Of a stretch of 64,000 nt of DNA, positions 10,318 to 21,818 are shown piece by piece. Each line of letters starts with the position of its first letter. Position 1 is the stretch's first letter. Location: contig FWCC01000154.1 in NCBI GenBank assembly GCA_900169235.1, forward strand, positions 34,552-98,551, given 5' to 3'. The stretch is from Zarea fungicola (taxonomy: Eukaryota > Ascomycota > Sordariomycetes > Hypocreales > Cordycipitaceae). The position numbers were made by a program, and so were the translations under genes. The notes beneath the pieces were generated by a model, which had not been told where the DNA came from, searched no databases, and saw only the letters and a list, made by a program, of their open reading frames with translations.

Positions 10318-12525
10318 GGTGAGGCCCAGAGCAAGAGCTCTTCGTATATTCACTGACAAAAAAGGCAAGTGTTAGCAGCAGCAAAGAAGTGGCAATGCAC
10401 TCTTATGGGGTCTTCATTACTCGTTTCCGTGTGGGGCCCGATCCAAGTCTGCGTAGTACACAAATTGGTAGAGAAATTCAAGGGAAGCCAATTCTTTATA
10501 AGCAAGTTGAGAAGAATCTACCTTCACGCCATCCTTCAATGTACACAGTCAAATTGCTGGAGTACTGTTGCAGAGGTGGCTGGCATGCTTTGAGCAGCAG
10601 TGGACAAGCCGCCAAAACCACAAGTTGCGAAAGAAACAAATATTAAAAGATGGCTTTTTATGGGCGCAATGCTGGAAAGCAGTCATCTGGTTGGTAGTTG
10701 TTCGACTGCAACCCTTTGCCGCTTCCTGATCCAGACGGAATCAGACACGCCAGCTGTTTTGTTTTAGGACGGATTTTATTCCGAGGCTGCTATCCGTCGT
10801 AAGCAGTTTCCCCCAGTATACAGTCTGATAAAGCTCTGAAAAATGGGCAATGTAGATTATTGTCTTTTCCGGTGTCTCTCTCGTGCCAATAGAGACAGCA
10901 ACCGGATAAATGTAGGTGAAAAAACTCTACCATTACAGTTGCAAGGGCGACTACAAATGGAGTGTCCCAGATGCGCAACGTCCCGCTATGGCTCCTGCGT
11001 TTACGGAATAAAAAGAAATGATTGTTTAAGACTCGGATGAAACTCTGGAGCAACGACCAAGGTAACATGACTTCCCGCATGCACCGTACCCTCTATAGAC
11101 GGGTATAAGAGGGGTGAATTCATGACTGAGGACAACTATCTGATCTAACCCCAAGTTAAACCTTGTTTTTTTTTTTAAAAAAAGAATCCAATTTTAAAGG
11201 GAATTTTTTTTGTCAAGTTTTAAATATATAGTATGCAGTTATAATATCCGTATGATTATTTATTAAATATTCCTCTTTTTTAAGATATTTTAAAGTTTAA
11301 TTCCCTATTAAAATAATAAAATAATTACAGCCGAGGTCACTGAGCTCTACGTCCTCAAGTATCAGATATATCCAATACAAGTTGAATATAATTTTGCTTT
11401 CTTGAAATCGATTTGAATTAAAGATAAGTAAAATTGAGGATGCGCTCTCGAAACGGCATACTAGAAAGCAAATCGCGGGAGCCCAGCTTGCATTGTCTCA
11501 GACTCGAGGTACTATTCTTACGAGTTGCGGCAAATAATAAAATAAAAATTGGCGGTAGGGGCCGAAGAAGTAAGGATGAGACATTCGTGATTTGATTGAG
11601 CCTATAGTTTATGATTCCATCTAGTAACATGATCTTAATACATTTGCGATAACGCAATCTGAAGATGTGAATATTGAGCCGCATCTACCACAGGCATACG
11701 ACATCCGATGGAAGAGAATTGGTAGATGCCCAACCTAACCGCAAACAGGGTCAGATGCCCGAGTTTTACAAACACAAGGAAGAAACGTCAGAAAACAACA
11801 CAGGTCTACAAAGGGAGTACAGTTCAGGAATTAGGAAACCGCCAAGGGTAGGTGCGGGAGCACGCGCATGTGGCGCTGGGATGGCAAATCTCTTTGGCGG
11901 ACGAACTTGTGGTCCAGAAGCCAGCGGATTAGCTATGGAATTTACATCATGTCGGAATATATTTTTTTCATCGCCAGATTTCATCACGCCGCTCCAGGCC
12001 CATCCTCTTCATCATCTTAGATCCCTGGACGGGTTGATCCCTGAACCGGTTTTAGCGGTGGGACGCCCTGAAATTGTGCCCACTGGAACGTTGACTGTCT
12101 TGGGCCACACTGCCAGGGGTTTGTCAAGCGACGGTACTTGAGGCTTGTGCGAGCAGCCATAGAGATGCCTTGTACCCGAGCCTGCCCCTCCCCCTAATTC
12201 AAGAAGCGTGGCGATTCTTCCCCTGAACTTTTTTTCATGGGGCGCCAAAGTCACCAGTGCGCCATGATAGCGGCTTCGCACTGTAAACCCCAGCTAAAAA
12301 ATTGTCCTCTAGTGCCAAGAAAGAGTCTTTCACACTGTGCCATACAAACGGCTTGCCCGTTCCAACTGGCAACAACGCCGGCTTCCCATCAACGTCTTGG
12401 CTTCTGTACATTATTGCCCAATCTCCTCTTCCTCTTCACCTAATTCGGCCCTTCGTTTCATTCACTCATTTATTCCCCCCTTTGCACCCCCAGTTTACCG
12501 TCTTGTTCTTCCTGTTGCGCCTCCC
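10318..12525. other. Long intergenic region
   Basis: About 2.2 kb between the divergent hydrolase and GDA1 genes. An AT-rich island with A/T homopolymers lies at 11170-11340. A 155-codon open frame at 11674-12141 begins with TTG and shows no family feature. Pyrimidine-rich tracts at 12420-12500 look like the GDA1 promoter or leader. No RNA gene was recognised. Confidence 0.5.
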
Positions 12526-12549
12526 ATGTGCGAGTGCGCCACCCACTGA
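12526..12549 (+). promoter_or_regulatory. Upstream ORF in GDA1 leader
   Basis: A short ATG...TGA frame of seven codons (MCECATH) ends 44 bp before the GDA1 start and lies in a different frame from it. If the transcript starts upstream it could lower or condition GDA1 translation. The transcript start is not known from sequence alone. Confidence 0.4.
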
Positions 12550-12593
12550 GCAAGATAACGTCCCGTCGCTCTTCGCGAGGTGCCAAAAACCTA

Positions 12594-14451
12594 ATGCCAG
12601 GCATCTTGACACCACCAACCTCAACCTCGAAGCACTCTGACGACCCCCACGAGAAGCCCGGCCGATACCAACCCAAGTCTAGAAATCAAGGTTTCTTTGC
12701 CAGAATGAAGGAGTCTTGGGCTTCGCAGTCGCAAAGGACGCGGTACTTTAAGACAATCGCCATTGTCTTTGCCATCATCTGCTTGTTTTACTGGCTGTCG
12801 CCCGCCGGCGTCCCTACTCAACCTTCTGGTTCGTTGACATGACAAGCCTGGACATGAGTCGCACTTGATGTGCTAACTGTGTACAGTATCCCAGAAAATA
12901 AACCCCGAACCCACTCGCCTTACCACCGGTGTCAACACCCCCGCCGCGAAACCTGTCGAGAAGCCCGTCGAAAAGCCCGTCGTCGACACCGACAAGGAAG
13001 TTGTCAAGGCACCCGCCTCCGACAGCAAAGCCTCCGACAGCAAAGCACCCGCTGCTGCCGCGGATGGCGCCGAACCCCATGACTCTAGTAATCCTGCCTA
13101 CACCTCCAAAAAGTGTACCAAGTCGTTTGCCAAGGACAAGCCCATTGTGCAATATGTCCTCATGATCGACGCTGGCAGCACTGGATCCCGTATCCACGTC
13201 TACAAGTTCAACAACTGCGGTCCCATGCCCGAGCTCGAGAGCGAAGAATTCAAGATGACCGAGAAGAGCGTTGGTGGCCTCAGTGCCTTCTCCGACCCCA
13301 TCGAGGCAGCCAAGAGTCTCGACCCCCTCATGAAGGTTGCCATGGACAATGTTCCCGAGAAGCTCAAGGGCTGCTCCCCCGTCGCCGTCAAGGCTACAGC
13401 TGGCCTCCGTCGTGTTGGCACGGAAAAGGCTGCTGCCATCCTCAAGCAAGTTCGCACCCATCTCGAAAATGACTACCCCTTCCCCGTTGTGTCCGACGAG
13501 AAAAACGGCGTTGCCATCATGGACGGCTCTGACGAGGGTGTCTATGCCTGGATCACCACCAACTATCTTCTCGGCAAGATTGGCACCGAGAAGAAGGGCG
13601 AGACGGCGGCCATTTTCGATCTTGGTGGCGGATCCACCCAGATTGTCTTTGAGCCCTCGTACAAGAGCAATGGCAATGCGGCTCCTGAGAAGCTTGCCGA
13701 CGGTGACCACAAGTACGAGCTAAACTACGGCGGCCACAAGTTTGAGCTGTACCAGCACTCTCACCTGGGATACGGCCTGATGGCTGCTCGCGAGGACGTC
13801 CACCAATCTCTGATCAACAAGACCCTCGAGACTAAGGGTACCGATAAGTCCTGGTTGTCCGAGTCCATTGTCAACCCTTGCATCTTGCCTGGTTTCACGC
13901 GCAAGGTCAACGTCACCATCCCCGGCGAGGCCGACAAGCACGAAGTTACTTTCAAAGGCCCCTCCGAGCCCTCGTCAGCGCTGTGCCGCAGCTTGACCGA
14001 GGATATTCTGCACAAGAACGCCGCTTGCAAGCAAGGGCCTTGCTCATTCAACGGCGTCCACCAGCCTGCGCTGGCCAAGACGTTTGCCAGGGAGGACATT
14101 TACATCTTTTCCTTCTTCTACGATCGCATGAAGCCTCTCGGCATGCCCGAGTCGTTTACCCTCCGCGAGATGCACGATCTCACACATGCCGTGTGCCAGG
14201 GCAAGGAGGGCTGGGGCGCGTTTGAGAATAGCGAAGAGGCCATGAAGGAGCTCAGCGATCGTCCCGAGTACTGCCTTGACCTCAACTTTATGTTGGCACT
14301 GCTCCACACCGGCTACGATATGCCGATTGATCGCGAGGTCAAGATTGCCAAGAAGATTGATGGCAATGAGCTGGGCTGGTGTCTGGGTGCCAGTCTGCCT
14401 CTTCTCGAGGCCAACTCTGGCTGGAAGTGCCAGGTTAAGCAGATTGCATAA
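12594..14451 (+). CDS. GDA1: Golgi guanosine/nucleoside diphosphatase
   Basis: GDA1/CD39 (apyrase) family enzyme hydrolysing GDP/UDP in the Golgi lumen so nucleotide-sugar antiport and glycosylation continue. Exons 12594-12828 and 12887-14451 (intron gttcgt...gtacag with a gctaac branch site); 599 residues. It is a type II membrane protein: a basic cytosolic tail, a single hydrophobic segment near residue 55 (TIAIVFAIICLFYWL), then a Lys/Pro/Ala-rich stem (about 85-165). Apyrase regions: DAGSTGSRIHVYKF (ACR1), KATAGLR (ACR2), GVYAWITTNYLLG with SDEG (ACR3), FDLGGGSTQI (ACR4). N-glycosylation sequons are present (INKT, KVNVT). The start is the first in-frame ATG after an upstream stop. Confidence 0.96.
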
Positions 14452-14846
14452 TATGTTAATATGCATGGAGTTTTTTTGTTTTGTTTCAAGGGGAAAATAG
14501 ACTTGACCACGCATCAATCTTTCTTCCCCCCATTGACGAGTAGCAAGTTGTTGGCACAGACGGGAGGGGAGTAATAAAGTGTAACATTATGGCTGGCATG
14601 AAGGAAAACACACTCGGCGTGAAGGAGTCGCGGCGAGGTTAGAGGACGCATACCAAGTGTGCTCCTGGACAGGAAAAGATGTATTTGCTTTGATTTGCAT
14701 TGCGATGAGCTACTACAACGAGTAGAAATTAATATTCAATATCCTGAACCATGATTGACTGTCAATATGTACACTGGTGTATATATGTATCTACATGTAT
14801 TTTAATATATGTATATATTGTCTTACAATAACTTCAGTAGAGCCGT
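14452..14846. other. Convergent 3' intergenic
   Basis: Between the convergent GDA1 and magnesium-chelatase-like genes. AT-rich near 14760-14825 (alternating TATATGT), consistent with 3' end signals of both genes. No gene seen. Confidence 0.5.
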
Positions 14847-16173
14847 CTACACTGGCGCAGTCACCATGGTCATAATCTCATCCAGCACCTCCTCCGGCCC
14901 AACCCCTTGCAGCAACGCCTCGACGGCTTCCATGGTGCTGCCCCATTGCATGCTCCTCTCGTTGGCCGGATCGGTGATGCGAATGCGGTGGAGGTAGACT
15001 TTGCGCGCGGCGAGCCCGACGAGGGCGGGGGTCACGTAGTCGAGCCGATGCAAGGGGGCGAGGTTGCGCATGAGCTGGCCGAAATGCTTCGTGGCCGCGG
15101 GGGTGATGCCCTGGTCGACGGCGCGGTGCATGCGCAAGAAGGAGACCATGTTCATCTGGTACCGGATCACGTCAATGTCGACGTGTGTTTTCTGGGCCTT
15201 TTCGCGGAGACATATAATGTCCTGGATGTTGCAAGTCAAGTGGTTAGTTTTTACCCTTTTCTGTATACATGTGTTCAAGTACTTTAACGTACATCTTCTG
15301 ATATTAGTGAGGGCTCTGTTGGGTGCTTGGCCACAGGTGGTGCCCTTTTGATGATGCTCCCCGTCGAAACCGCATCATCATCATCATCGTTGTCATCGTC
15401 GTCGTCCAAGTACGGTGCTGCATCCTTGGTATTGTCTCGTTCCTCGATATTGACAAAGCCATGCTCTGGATCGTGCCAGTGCGCAATGGAGAGAAAGTCA
15501 TTCAAGTGCTGCGTGACGCGCGCCTGCCCGCCGCTCGCGGCCTCGAGGACGGGGATAAAGACGAACTGCTTCGGCGCGACCTGGACCGTGGTGCGGGTAA
15601 AGATGCGCCGTGTGCGGAGGAGCTCGAGCGCCTGGATCTGGACGGCGTGAGGGGCGCGGTCGAGGTTACGGGCAATGACAAAGTTGGCGATTTGGGGGCT
15701 CAGGGTGCTCCCGCCCGGCGTTGTTGCGCCCCAGGTTGTGAGCGTGCCTTGCTGTCGTCTTTGCGACGAAAAGTAGGAGCCGCTGGCACTGCTCGCGTTG
15801 CGGTAGCCATGGCTGGTGGATGTCGTCGGCGGAGGCGGTGGTGGTGGCGGTGAGGTTGATAGGAGAGACGACGCAAACTCCTCCAGGGTCGTCGATGGGG
15901 AGCAGTCAATGATGGCCCATTCGAGACCGAATGTCTTGGTGGCAATCTAATTGAAATATGAGACGGCCCAAGTTAGTGAAATGCTCGGTTTGTTGTGGGG
16001 GGCTGAGTGGGAGACGCTTGCTTGCATACCAGTTGAAGCTCGAGGACCAGGTCGTCAATGGCCGTTGTTGGGGTGCTGATGAGACAGTGCTCGCGGCTGA
16101 TGAGGCAGAGGAGCACGGCAAGCTCGAGGTCGCTCAGGTCGTGGACTTTGTCGATGAGTCCATCGTCTGCCAT
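14847..16173 (-). CDS. Fungal magnesium-chelatase-like protein
   Basis: Three exons: 16173-16030, 15946-15293 and 15221-14847; 390 residues, phases consistent. The N-terminus (MADDGLIDKVHDLSDLELAV, then LLCLISREHCL) and the C-terminal helical block (LRMHRAVDQGITP, RITDPANERSMQWG) match a conserved filamentous-fungal family often labelled magnesium chelatase or MoxR-like because of a distant relation to AAA+ ChlI-type proteins. No intact Walker A motif is visible, so ATPase activity is doubtful. The middle has a Pro run and a long acidic Asp/Asn run (15395-15420), likely disordered. Fungi have no chlorophyll pathway, so the name is not a function. Divergent from YPT7. Confidence 0.75.
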
Positions 16174-16875
16174 GACAAGAGCAGCAGCGCGGGAGACGCC
16201 AGTCTCGATTCCATAAGAGTGGGAAGATGAAGCTATAAGCTATGAAGCTGCTGTGAAGCTACTCTGTGTAGATGAACTAGCCCACAGGGCGGAGTGGCCT
16301 GAAGCTTGTGACGCCACCCACTGTAGGCATCAAGTTTTAGTTACCTGTTAGTAGACTCCAGGCAGGCAAGTCGCCTGAACCATCACGTGTGGCTGACGTT
16401 TAGTGGCTGGTGGAGGTGCCGGGTGACGAGGTACCCACAGCCAATGTATAGGGCGAGCTACAGTGGCTACAGTGGGAGGCAGCCGCCATTGTTGGGCGAA
16501 ACGGTTGTTGCATCCGGCCCCGGTGGCAAGTTTTAGCGCCGTTCGCTCCTCATCAGCGCCGCACGCCGCACGCTCCCCCCCCAAATCTGAAGCAGGACCT
16601 GCGACGGGCCATTCATATCAAGGTCCCTCAGCCTAATCACCACTCCCCCGTCACACCGTGCAGCTTCGCGACCTTTCCTTCTCCAGGCAGTCGTGTGCAT
16701 ACCGTTTTCTACACGACGACCCCAATAGAGTCTTCTTTTTTAGGATTCTCGTACCGAACACTTATCCTGCGCGTCTACGTCGCTGCTCACCGACGAACAA
16801 ACCCCCCTCTGAGCTCTGCATCACGTCATTAAACGACCGGGCCCAACGAACACATCCGAATCTCAACCGCCCAGC
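16174..16875. other. Divergent promoter region
   Basis: Shared upstream region of the magnesium-chelatase-like gene (-) and YPT7 (+). Pyrimidine-rich DNA at 16560-16760 is probably the YPT7 leader. No gene seen. Confidence 0.5.
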
Positions 16876-17975
16876 ATGTCTTCGCGCAAGAAGGTCCTCC
16901 TCAAGGTGCGATGATAATGCGGCTACCTCACCCACGCTGTCTCTTTTCACCTACGGCCGTGGCGTGGGATGAGACGGACTCGAATATTGACGGAGAGGTT
17001 CTAGGTTATCATCCTTGGTGACAGCGGTGTCGGCAAGACCAGTCTGATGAAGCAATATGTACGAACCCCAGCGACTTGAAGGAGATTATACTATGGGAGA
17101 TGCAATATGAAAGAGGAAGCTAACGAGAATTGTGCGGATACAGGTCGACAAGGAGTTTAGTGCCAGCTACAAGGCGACGATTGGTGCCGACTTTTCTACA
17201 AAAGAAGTCTTGGTAGACGACAGACAAGTCACCATGCAGGTACGAAACGATGGGAGATTTCTTGCCATGACCGGATGGGCATGGTTGTGTGGATGTGCTT
17301 GCTAATTCTGCCGTAGCTCTGGGATACCGCCGGTCAAGAACGTTTCCAGTCGCTGGGCGTCGCGTTTTACCGCGGAGCTGACTGCTGCGTGCTCGTCTAC
17401 GACGTCAACAATGCAAAGAGTTTCGAGGCTCTCGACAGCTGGCGGGATGAGTTTCTGATTCAGGCCTCGCCTCGTGACCCCCCAAACTTTCCATTTGTAC
17501 GTGAAGGATGCTAGTTCCTACCGTTTTTTTGGTTGTGTGTGACTTGAGGCTGATTTATTTGTTGTAGGTTGTCATTGGCAACAAGATTGACGTTGACGAG
17601 AGCAAGCGAGTGGTAAGTTACGATACTTTCAGAGCCTGTCAATTGAACAGCAGGCCTGTGTTTGCTGTATTTGGCGTTTGTTGCTAACGCGTTTGTAGAT
17701 TTCCAACAAGCGCGCCATGACATTTTGCCAATCCAAGGGCGATATTCCCTACTTTGAGACGAGTGCCAAGGAGGCCATTAATGTCGACCAGGCATTTGAG
17801 GGTGAGTACACGCATGCCCAAAAATCTGGCGAGCGGGCTTTATGCTAACCAACTGGATGTCACAGTCATTGCGCGCAACGCCCTCGCTCAAGAAGAGTCG
17901 GAAGAATTCAGCGGCGACTTTGACGATCCCATCAACATTCACATTGAAAATGACCGAGATGGATGTGCCTGTTAA
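16876..17975 (+). CDS. YPT7: Rab7-type small GTPase Ypt7
   Basis: Rab GTPase acting in late endosome, vacuole and autophagosome fusion with the HOPS complex. Seven exons: 16876-16905, 17005-17058, 17144-17239, 17317-17496, 17568-17612, 17699-17801 and 17866-17975; joined 205 residues, the normal length. Motifs: [10 protein letters not shown] (P-loop), the switch I region with [22 protein letters not shown] (G3, switch II), GNKIDV (G4), [10 protein letters not shown] (G5), and C-terminal CAC for double geranylgeranylation. RabF signatures [12 protein letters not shown] are present. The introns are dense, which is common for this gene. Identification is very secure. Confidence 0.98.
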
Positions 17976-18875
17976 GAGATGGATACTGTGGATACTTTTC
18001 TGTTTCTTCTTCCTTGTTCGCTTCCGTTAGAAGGTTGTTCTGCATGTTGGGCAATGCTTGGAGGTGTTTAGACGGTTAATTGCAGGAGGTGGAAGAGGGA
18101 GGAAAGACGTTTTATACCCCCTCGTCGGGTTCTTTTGTTATTTGCGCACTTTTTCCCTTTGTAGCATATCTCGAATCAGGAGTACTCGTTTCTTTTCTTG
18201 ACCTTGGACTTTGGGTTTGTGACTTGTGTGATTCGATTTATGCGACTTGATTCTGGATCTGCGTCAACTAAACCAGAGTTGCCGAAATATCGCCGCGTCC
18301 AAGTTCCTCACTAGTTCGTTCATCTCCCAAACTTAAAACTTATCCTGCTCGTCAACCGTTTACCACTCGCTCTACTTTTATTGATTAATTTTGTCCATCC
18401 CTCAACAGAGTGCTATTATTTCGCCCATGACTGTCGCCAACTATTCTGCTGCTAAAAAAGCCCGCAAGAGGGCAATCAACTAATATATACTGTTAACCAG
18501 TTGTGTAAGCAAACCGTGGCTGCTGTTTGTAAACGCAGCGACGGAGTGATTTTGCTTTTCTTGTTCCATTGTAATACAATACTGCCATTAGCGGCGGATT
18601 TAGGCCGCGACCTTGAGCTTATAGACATATAAAGACATGTAGTAGAAGCGGTATAGCACACCCTAACAAATCTTTAAAGTCATCTAGACATAATAACTAG
18701 GCCAAGGTAGCCATGGCGGGTTTGGCGTAAGAGCAGCCAAACCCATGGTAAAACAGGTCATAGCTAGATATACTAGAGAGCTTATAATGATGCCGCCGAT
18801 CCACAGCAGGACCTAATTATTAACCTTATCTTGTCTATCGCAAATGATCATCTTTCCAGCGTCCTCAGTGTCGAA
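17976..18875. other. Intergenic
   Basis: YPT7 3' region followed by AT-rich DNA. A tiny 18-codon frame at about 18427-18483 (ends with KKARKRAIN) is noted but unsupported. No RNA gene recognised. Confidence 0.5.
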
Positions 18876-19196
18876 ATGGTCAATCTCGGACTGTCCGGAG
18901 GCTGCGTAACAGGCAAGAAGCGTCGCGTCTAATGTGACGAGCTGAGGCATCACTGTCGAGCCTGCCACCGCCGGAAGCTCGGCTGCGGAGGCTACATCCG
19001 GCCCAAGTGTGCCCAGCTCGAGTTCAAGATGAAAGATACATATTTGTTCCACGCCAAGTATGATGTTGATCTTCACGGCCATCCAGCCGGCAAGGCTACG
19101 TCGCTTCCAAGTCGAATGCCTACGTCCAAGATGGTACCTTGTTGGTCCCTGACCTTTTCACAGGCAGCACCTCAGCTAGGCATGAGCCAGGTATGA
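18876..19196 (+). pseudogene. Relic of a Zn(II)2Cys6 regulator N-terminus
   Basis: From the ATG at 18876 the frame reads a fungal zinc-cluster N-terminus: SGGCVTGKKRRV, a stop codon (TAA, 18930-18932), then CDELRHHCRACHRRKLGCGG. Compared with the family pattern, the second Cys is replaced by Gly and the Lys before the third Cys has become the stop; the other five cysteines are spaced correctly. The frame continues to a TGA at 19194-19196 with no recognisable activation domain, so the rest of the gene is missing. No intron can remove the stop. Surrounding DNA is AT-rich and gene-poor. Confidence 0.7.
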
Positions 19197-20045
19197 AAGA
19201 TTTAATAAATGATTTATAGTTTTCTCTATAAAGAGCATTAAATGGGCCTTGTTGAATTTACAAGGCAATTCGTAGATGCCAAGAGCCATGCAGCTTATAA
19301 TACCTCTATATAGACAAGGATCAGCCAATCAGACGCCAGGATTCAGTGAATTACCATCATTACAACATGACCACCTATGTCTTGCTGCAAGTATATAGAA
19401 GGTAGGGAATGTGAATCAACAAGTCAAGGTTAATATTGTTTCCTAATATATTGAAACTAGGTCCATGCAAAGAAGGCTCGGCCCATTGTCCGCGGATTGT
19501 ATCCACTGCCCGCCGAGGCCCGAAAGGCCGTTCAATGCCGTCCGCTAATCAAATCGCGTCAAAGCTTCCCCAGAGCCTCGGCTCCGTTCTCCTGCGATCG
19601 GGTTGTTGTGCGAAAAGTCCGGTCCAAGTACTGGGTAAGATGGGTAAGTTNNNNNNNNNNNNNNNNNNNNNNNNACTTTCGCCTCATACCCAGTAAGCTC
19701 CAGTAAGCTGTCAGACTGCCGCCTAGTTCCAGTTCGAGTTAATGGTAACTAGTTAACAAAGGTTAGACTTACGCTTTCCTCTGCCAAGAATCGATTTTCT
19801 GGTACCATAGTTCGCTGTCAACTTGCCGTTCCCCGCCTGTGCAAATCCCCGTTTCCCCCATCTTTTCTGCTTTTACTTCTATCCACCATCCCCATCATCT
19901 ACCCTCTTCCCCCATACTTTTTCGGCGCCTTCTCTTTCTAGTTCTGCATCTTTACATTGTCCATTTAACATATACCCCCCAGTTCCCATCCAGTCGAATG
20001 CTTGAGAAGGAATCGTTTCTGTCGTCACCCGTTACCAGTGTCATC
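19197..20045. other. Intergenic with assembly gap
   Basis: Upstream of the acyl-CoA dehydrogenase. Contains the N run at 19651-19674 and a C/T-rich leader at 19840-19990. An in-frame ATG at 19998 would add 16 residues to the downstream gene but is less likely than the ATG at 20046. Confidence 0.5.
19651..19674. other. Assembly gap (24 N)
   Basis: Twenty-four undetermined bases. The flanks do not overlap in an obvious way; true gap size is unknown. Confidence 0.99.
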
Positions 20046-21637
20046 ATGTCGCACAAGATTCCTTCAATTGTATGGTTGCTCCAGTGGCGCGCCCCTCCAA
20101 AGCTGTCTTTGATTCCCAAATGCTGACTTCCATCATGACAGGTCTCCCACCTGGTGAGCGACCGTGCCAAGCAGGTCATTGATGTTGTAGCCAAGTTTGT
20201 CGAGGAAGAATGCATCCCGTAAGCCGCAATGAGCGACCCGAAACACGAATCCCCATCGAGCCCCAATCCGAACCAACAAATCTCCCGTTGCTAATCATAC
20301 GCTCGTCCCCATCAACAGTGCCGATGCTGTCCTTGAAGCCCAAATCGGCGAAGGCGACGCCCGCTGGGAGAACCACCCCGCCATCATCGACGACCTCAAG
20401 ATCAAGGCCAAGAAGCTCGGCCTCTGGAACATGTTCCTCCCCAAGGGCCACTACAAGGAGTCCCCCGGCTGGACCAACCTCGAGTACGGTCTCATGGCCG
20501 AGTGGCTCGGCCGCTCCCGCAGCGCCTCCGAGGCCTGCAACTGCTCCGCCCCCGACACCGGCAACATGGAGGTTCTCGCCAAGTACGGCAACGACGCTCA
20601 GAAGAAGGAGTGGCTTGTCCCTCTCATGGACGGCAAGATTCGCTCTGCTTTCCTCATGACGGAGCCCGATATTGCCTCCTCAGACGCCACCAACATCCAG
20701 CTCGACATTCGCCGCGAGGGCAACGAGTACGTCCTCAACGGCTCCAAGTGGTGGTCCTCGGGCGCTGGTGACCCCCGCTGCAAGCTCTACATTGTCATGG
20801 GCAAGACCGACGCCAAGAACAAGGACGTCTACCGCCAGCAGTCCGTCGTGCTTGTTGCCGCCGGCACCCCCGGCGTCAAGATTCAGCGCATGCTCAAGGT
20901 CTACGGATTCGACGACGCCCCCCACGGCCACGGTCAGATTACCTTTGACAATGTCCGCGTACCCGTCAGCAACATGGTTCTCGGCGAGGGCCGCGGTTTT
21001 GAGATTATCCAGGGCCGTCTCGGACCTGGCCGCATCCACCACGCCATGCGCTCCATTGGCGCTGTAAGTGTCCCATGAACTCTTTATATTACATTAAATG
21101 CAGAAAACTGACCTGTACCGAAAATAGTCTGAGCTCGCCCTCGACTGGATGCTGATGCGCGTCAACGACGACCGCAAGAAGCCCTTTCGCAAGCTCCTCC
21201 GCGAGCACGGCGTCATCCTCGAGTGGATCGCCAAGTCGCGCATCGAAATCGACGCCGCCCGTCTCATCGTCCTCAACGCCGCCGTCAAGATGGACGATCT
21301 CGGCCCCAAAAAGGCCCTCACTGAGATTGCCGAGGCCAAGGTGCTCATCCCCCAGACCGCCCTCACCGTCATTGACCGCGCCATCCAGTCCTTTGGCGGT
21401 GCCGGCATCTCGCAAGATACGCCCCTCGCCGCGCTGTGGGCGGGTATCCGCACCCTCCGCTTTGCCGACGGCCCCGACGAGGTCCATCTGCAGCAGCTCG
21501 GCCGCAACGAGAACAAGCGCGGCAAGCAGGCGGCCGACAAGATCAAGTGGCAGCAGGCCAAGACCAAGGAGCTGTTCCAGCACTATGGTATGCAGCCCAA
21601 GGAGATTGGCGCCCAGATTAAGCACTCCAAGCTGTAA
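20046..21637 (+). CDS. Acyl-CoA dehydrogenase, peroxisomal type
   Basis: FAD-dependent acyl-CoA dehydrogenase of the ACAD10/11-like class. Four exons: 20046-20069, 20142-20218, 20319-21063 and 21128-21637; 451 residues. N-terminal helical domain with [13 protein letters not shown]; flavin-binding [12 protein letters not shown]; middle beta domain with [32 protein letters not shown] at the start of the C-terminal helices; the catalytic-Glu region near [18 protein letters not shown]. The protein ends HSKL, a canonical PTS1, so it is probably imported into peroxisomes. Peroxisomal flavin dehydrogenases (rather than oxidases) are known in filamentous fungi. Substrate chain length cannot be inferred. 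Confidence 0.95.
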
Positions 21638-21818
21638 ACGGGCTGCGGAGCTGTCATGAAATAAAATAAATGTAAATTTTAACGTAAAATGATTTTGAAA
21701 TATGACAATATATCTTGTTAAAATACTCTGCATCTGTTCTATACCTGCGGTGAGCTGTCTCGACCTGTCCATTCTCAACAGTCCTCTTCACCTTTCCTCG
21801 TGTTTCTTTGACCTCCCC

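Noticed and set aside
11674..12141. 155-codon plus-strand frame
   Set aside because: Starts at TTG, mixed composition, no motif and no splice support.
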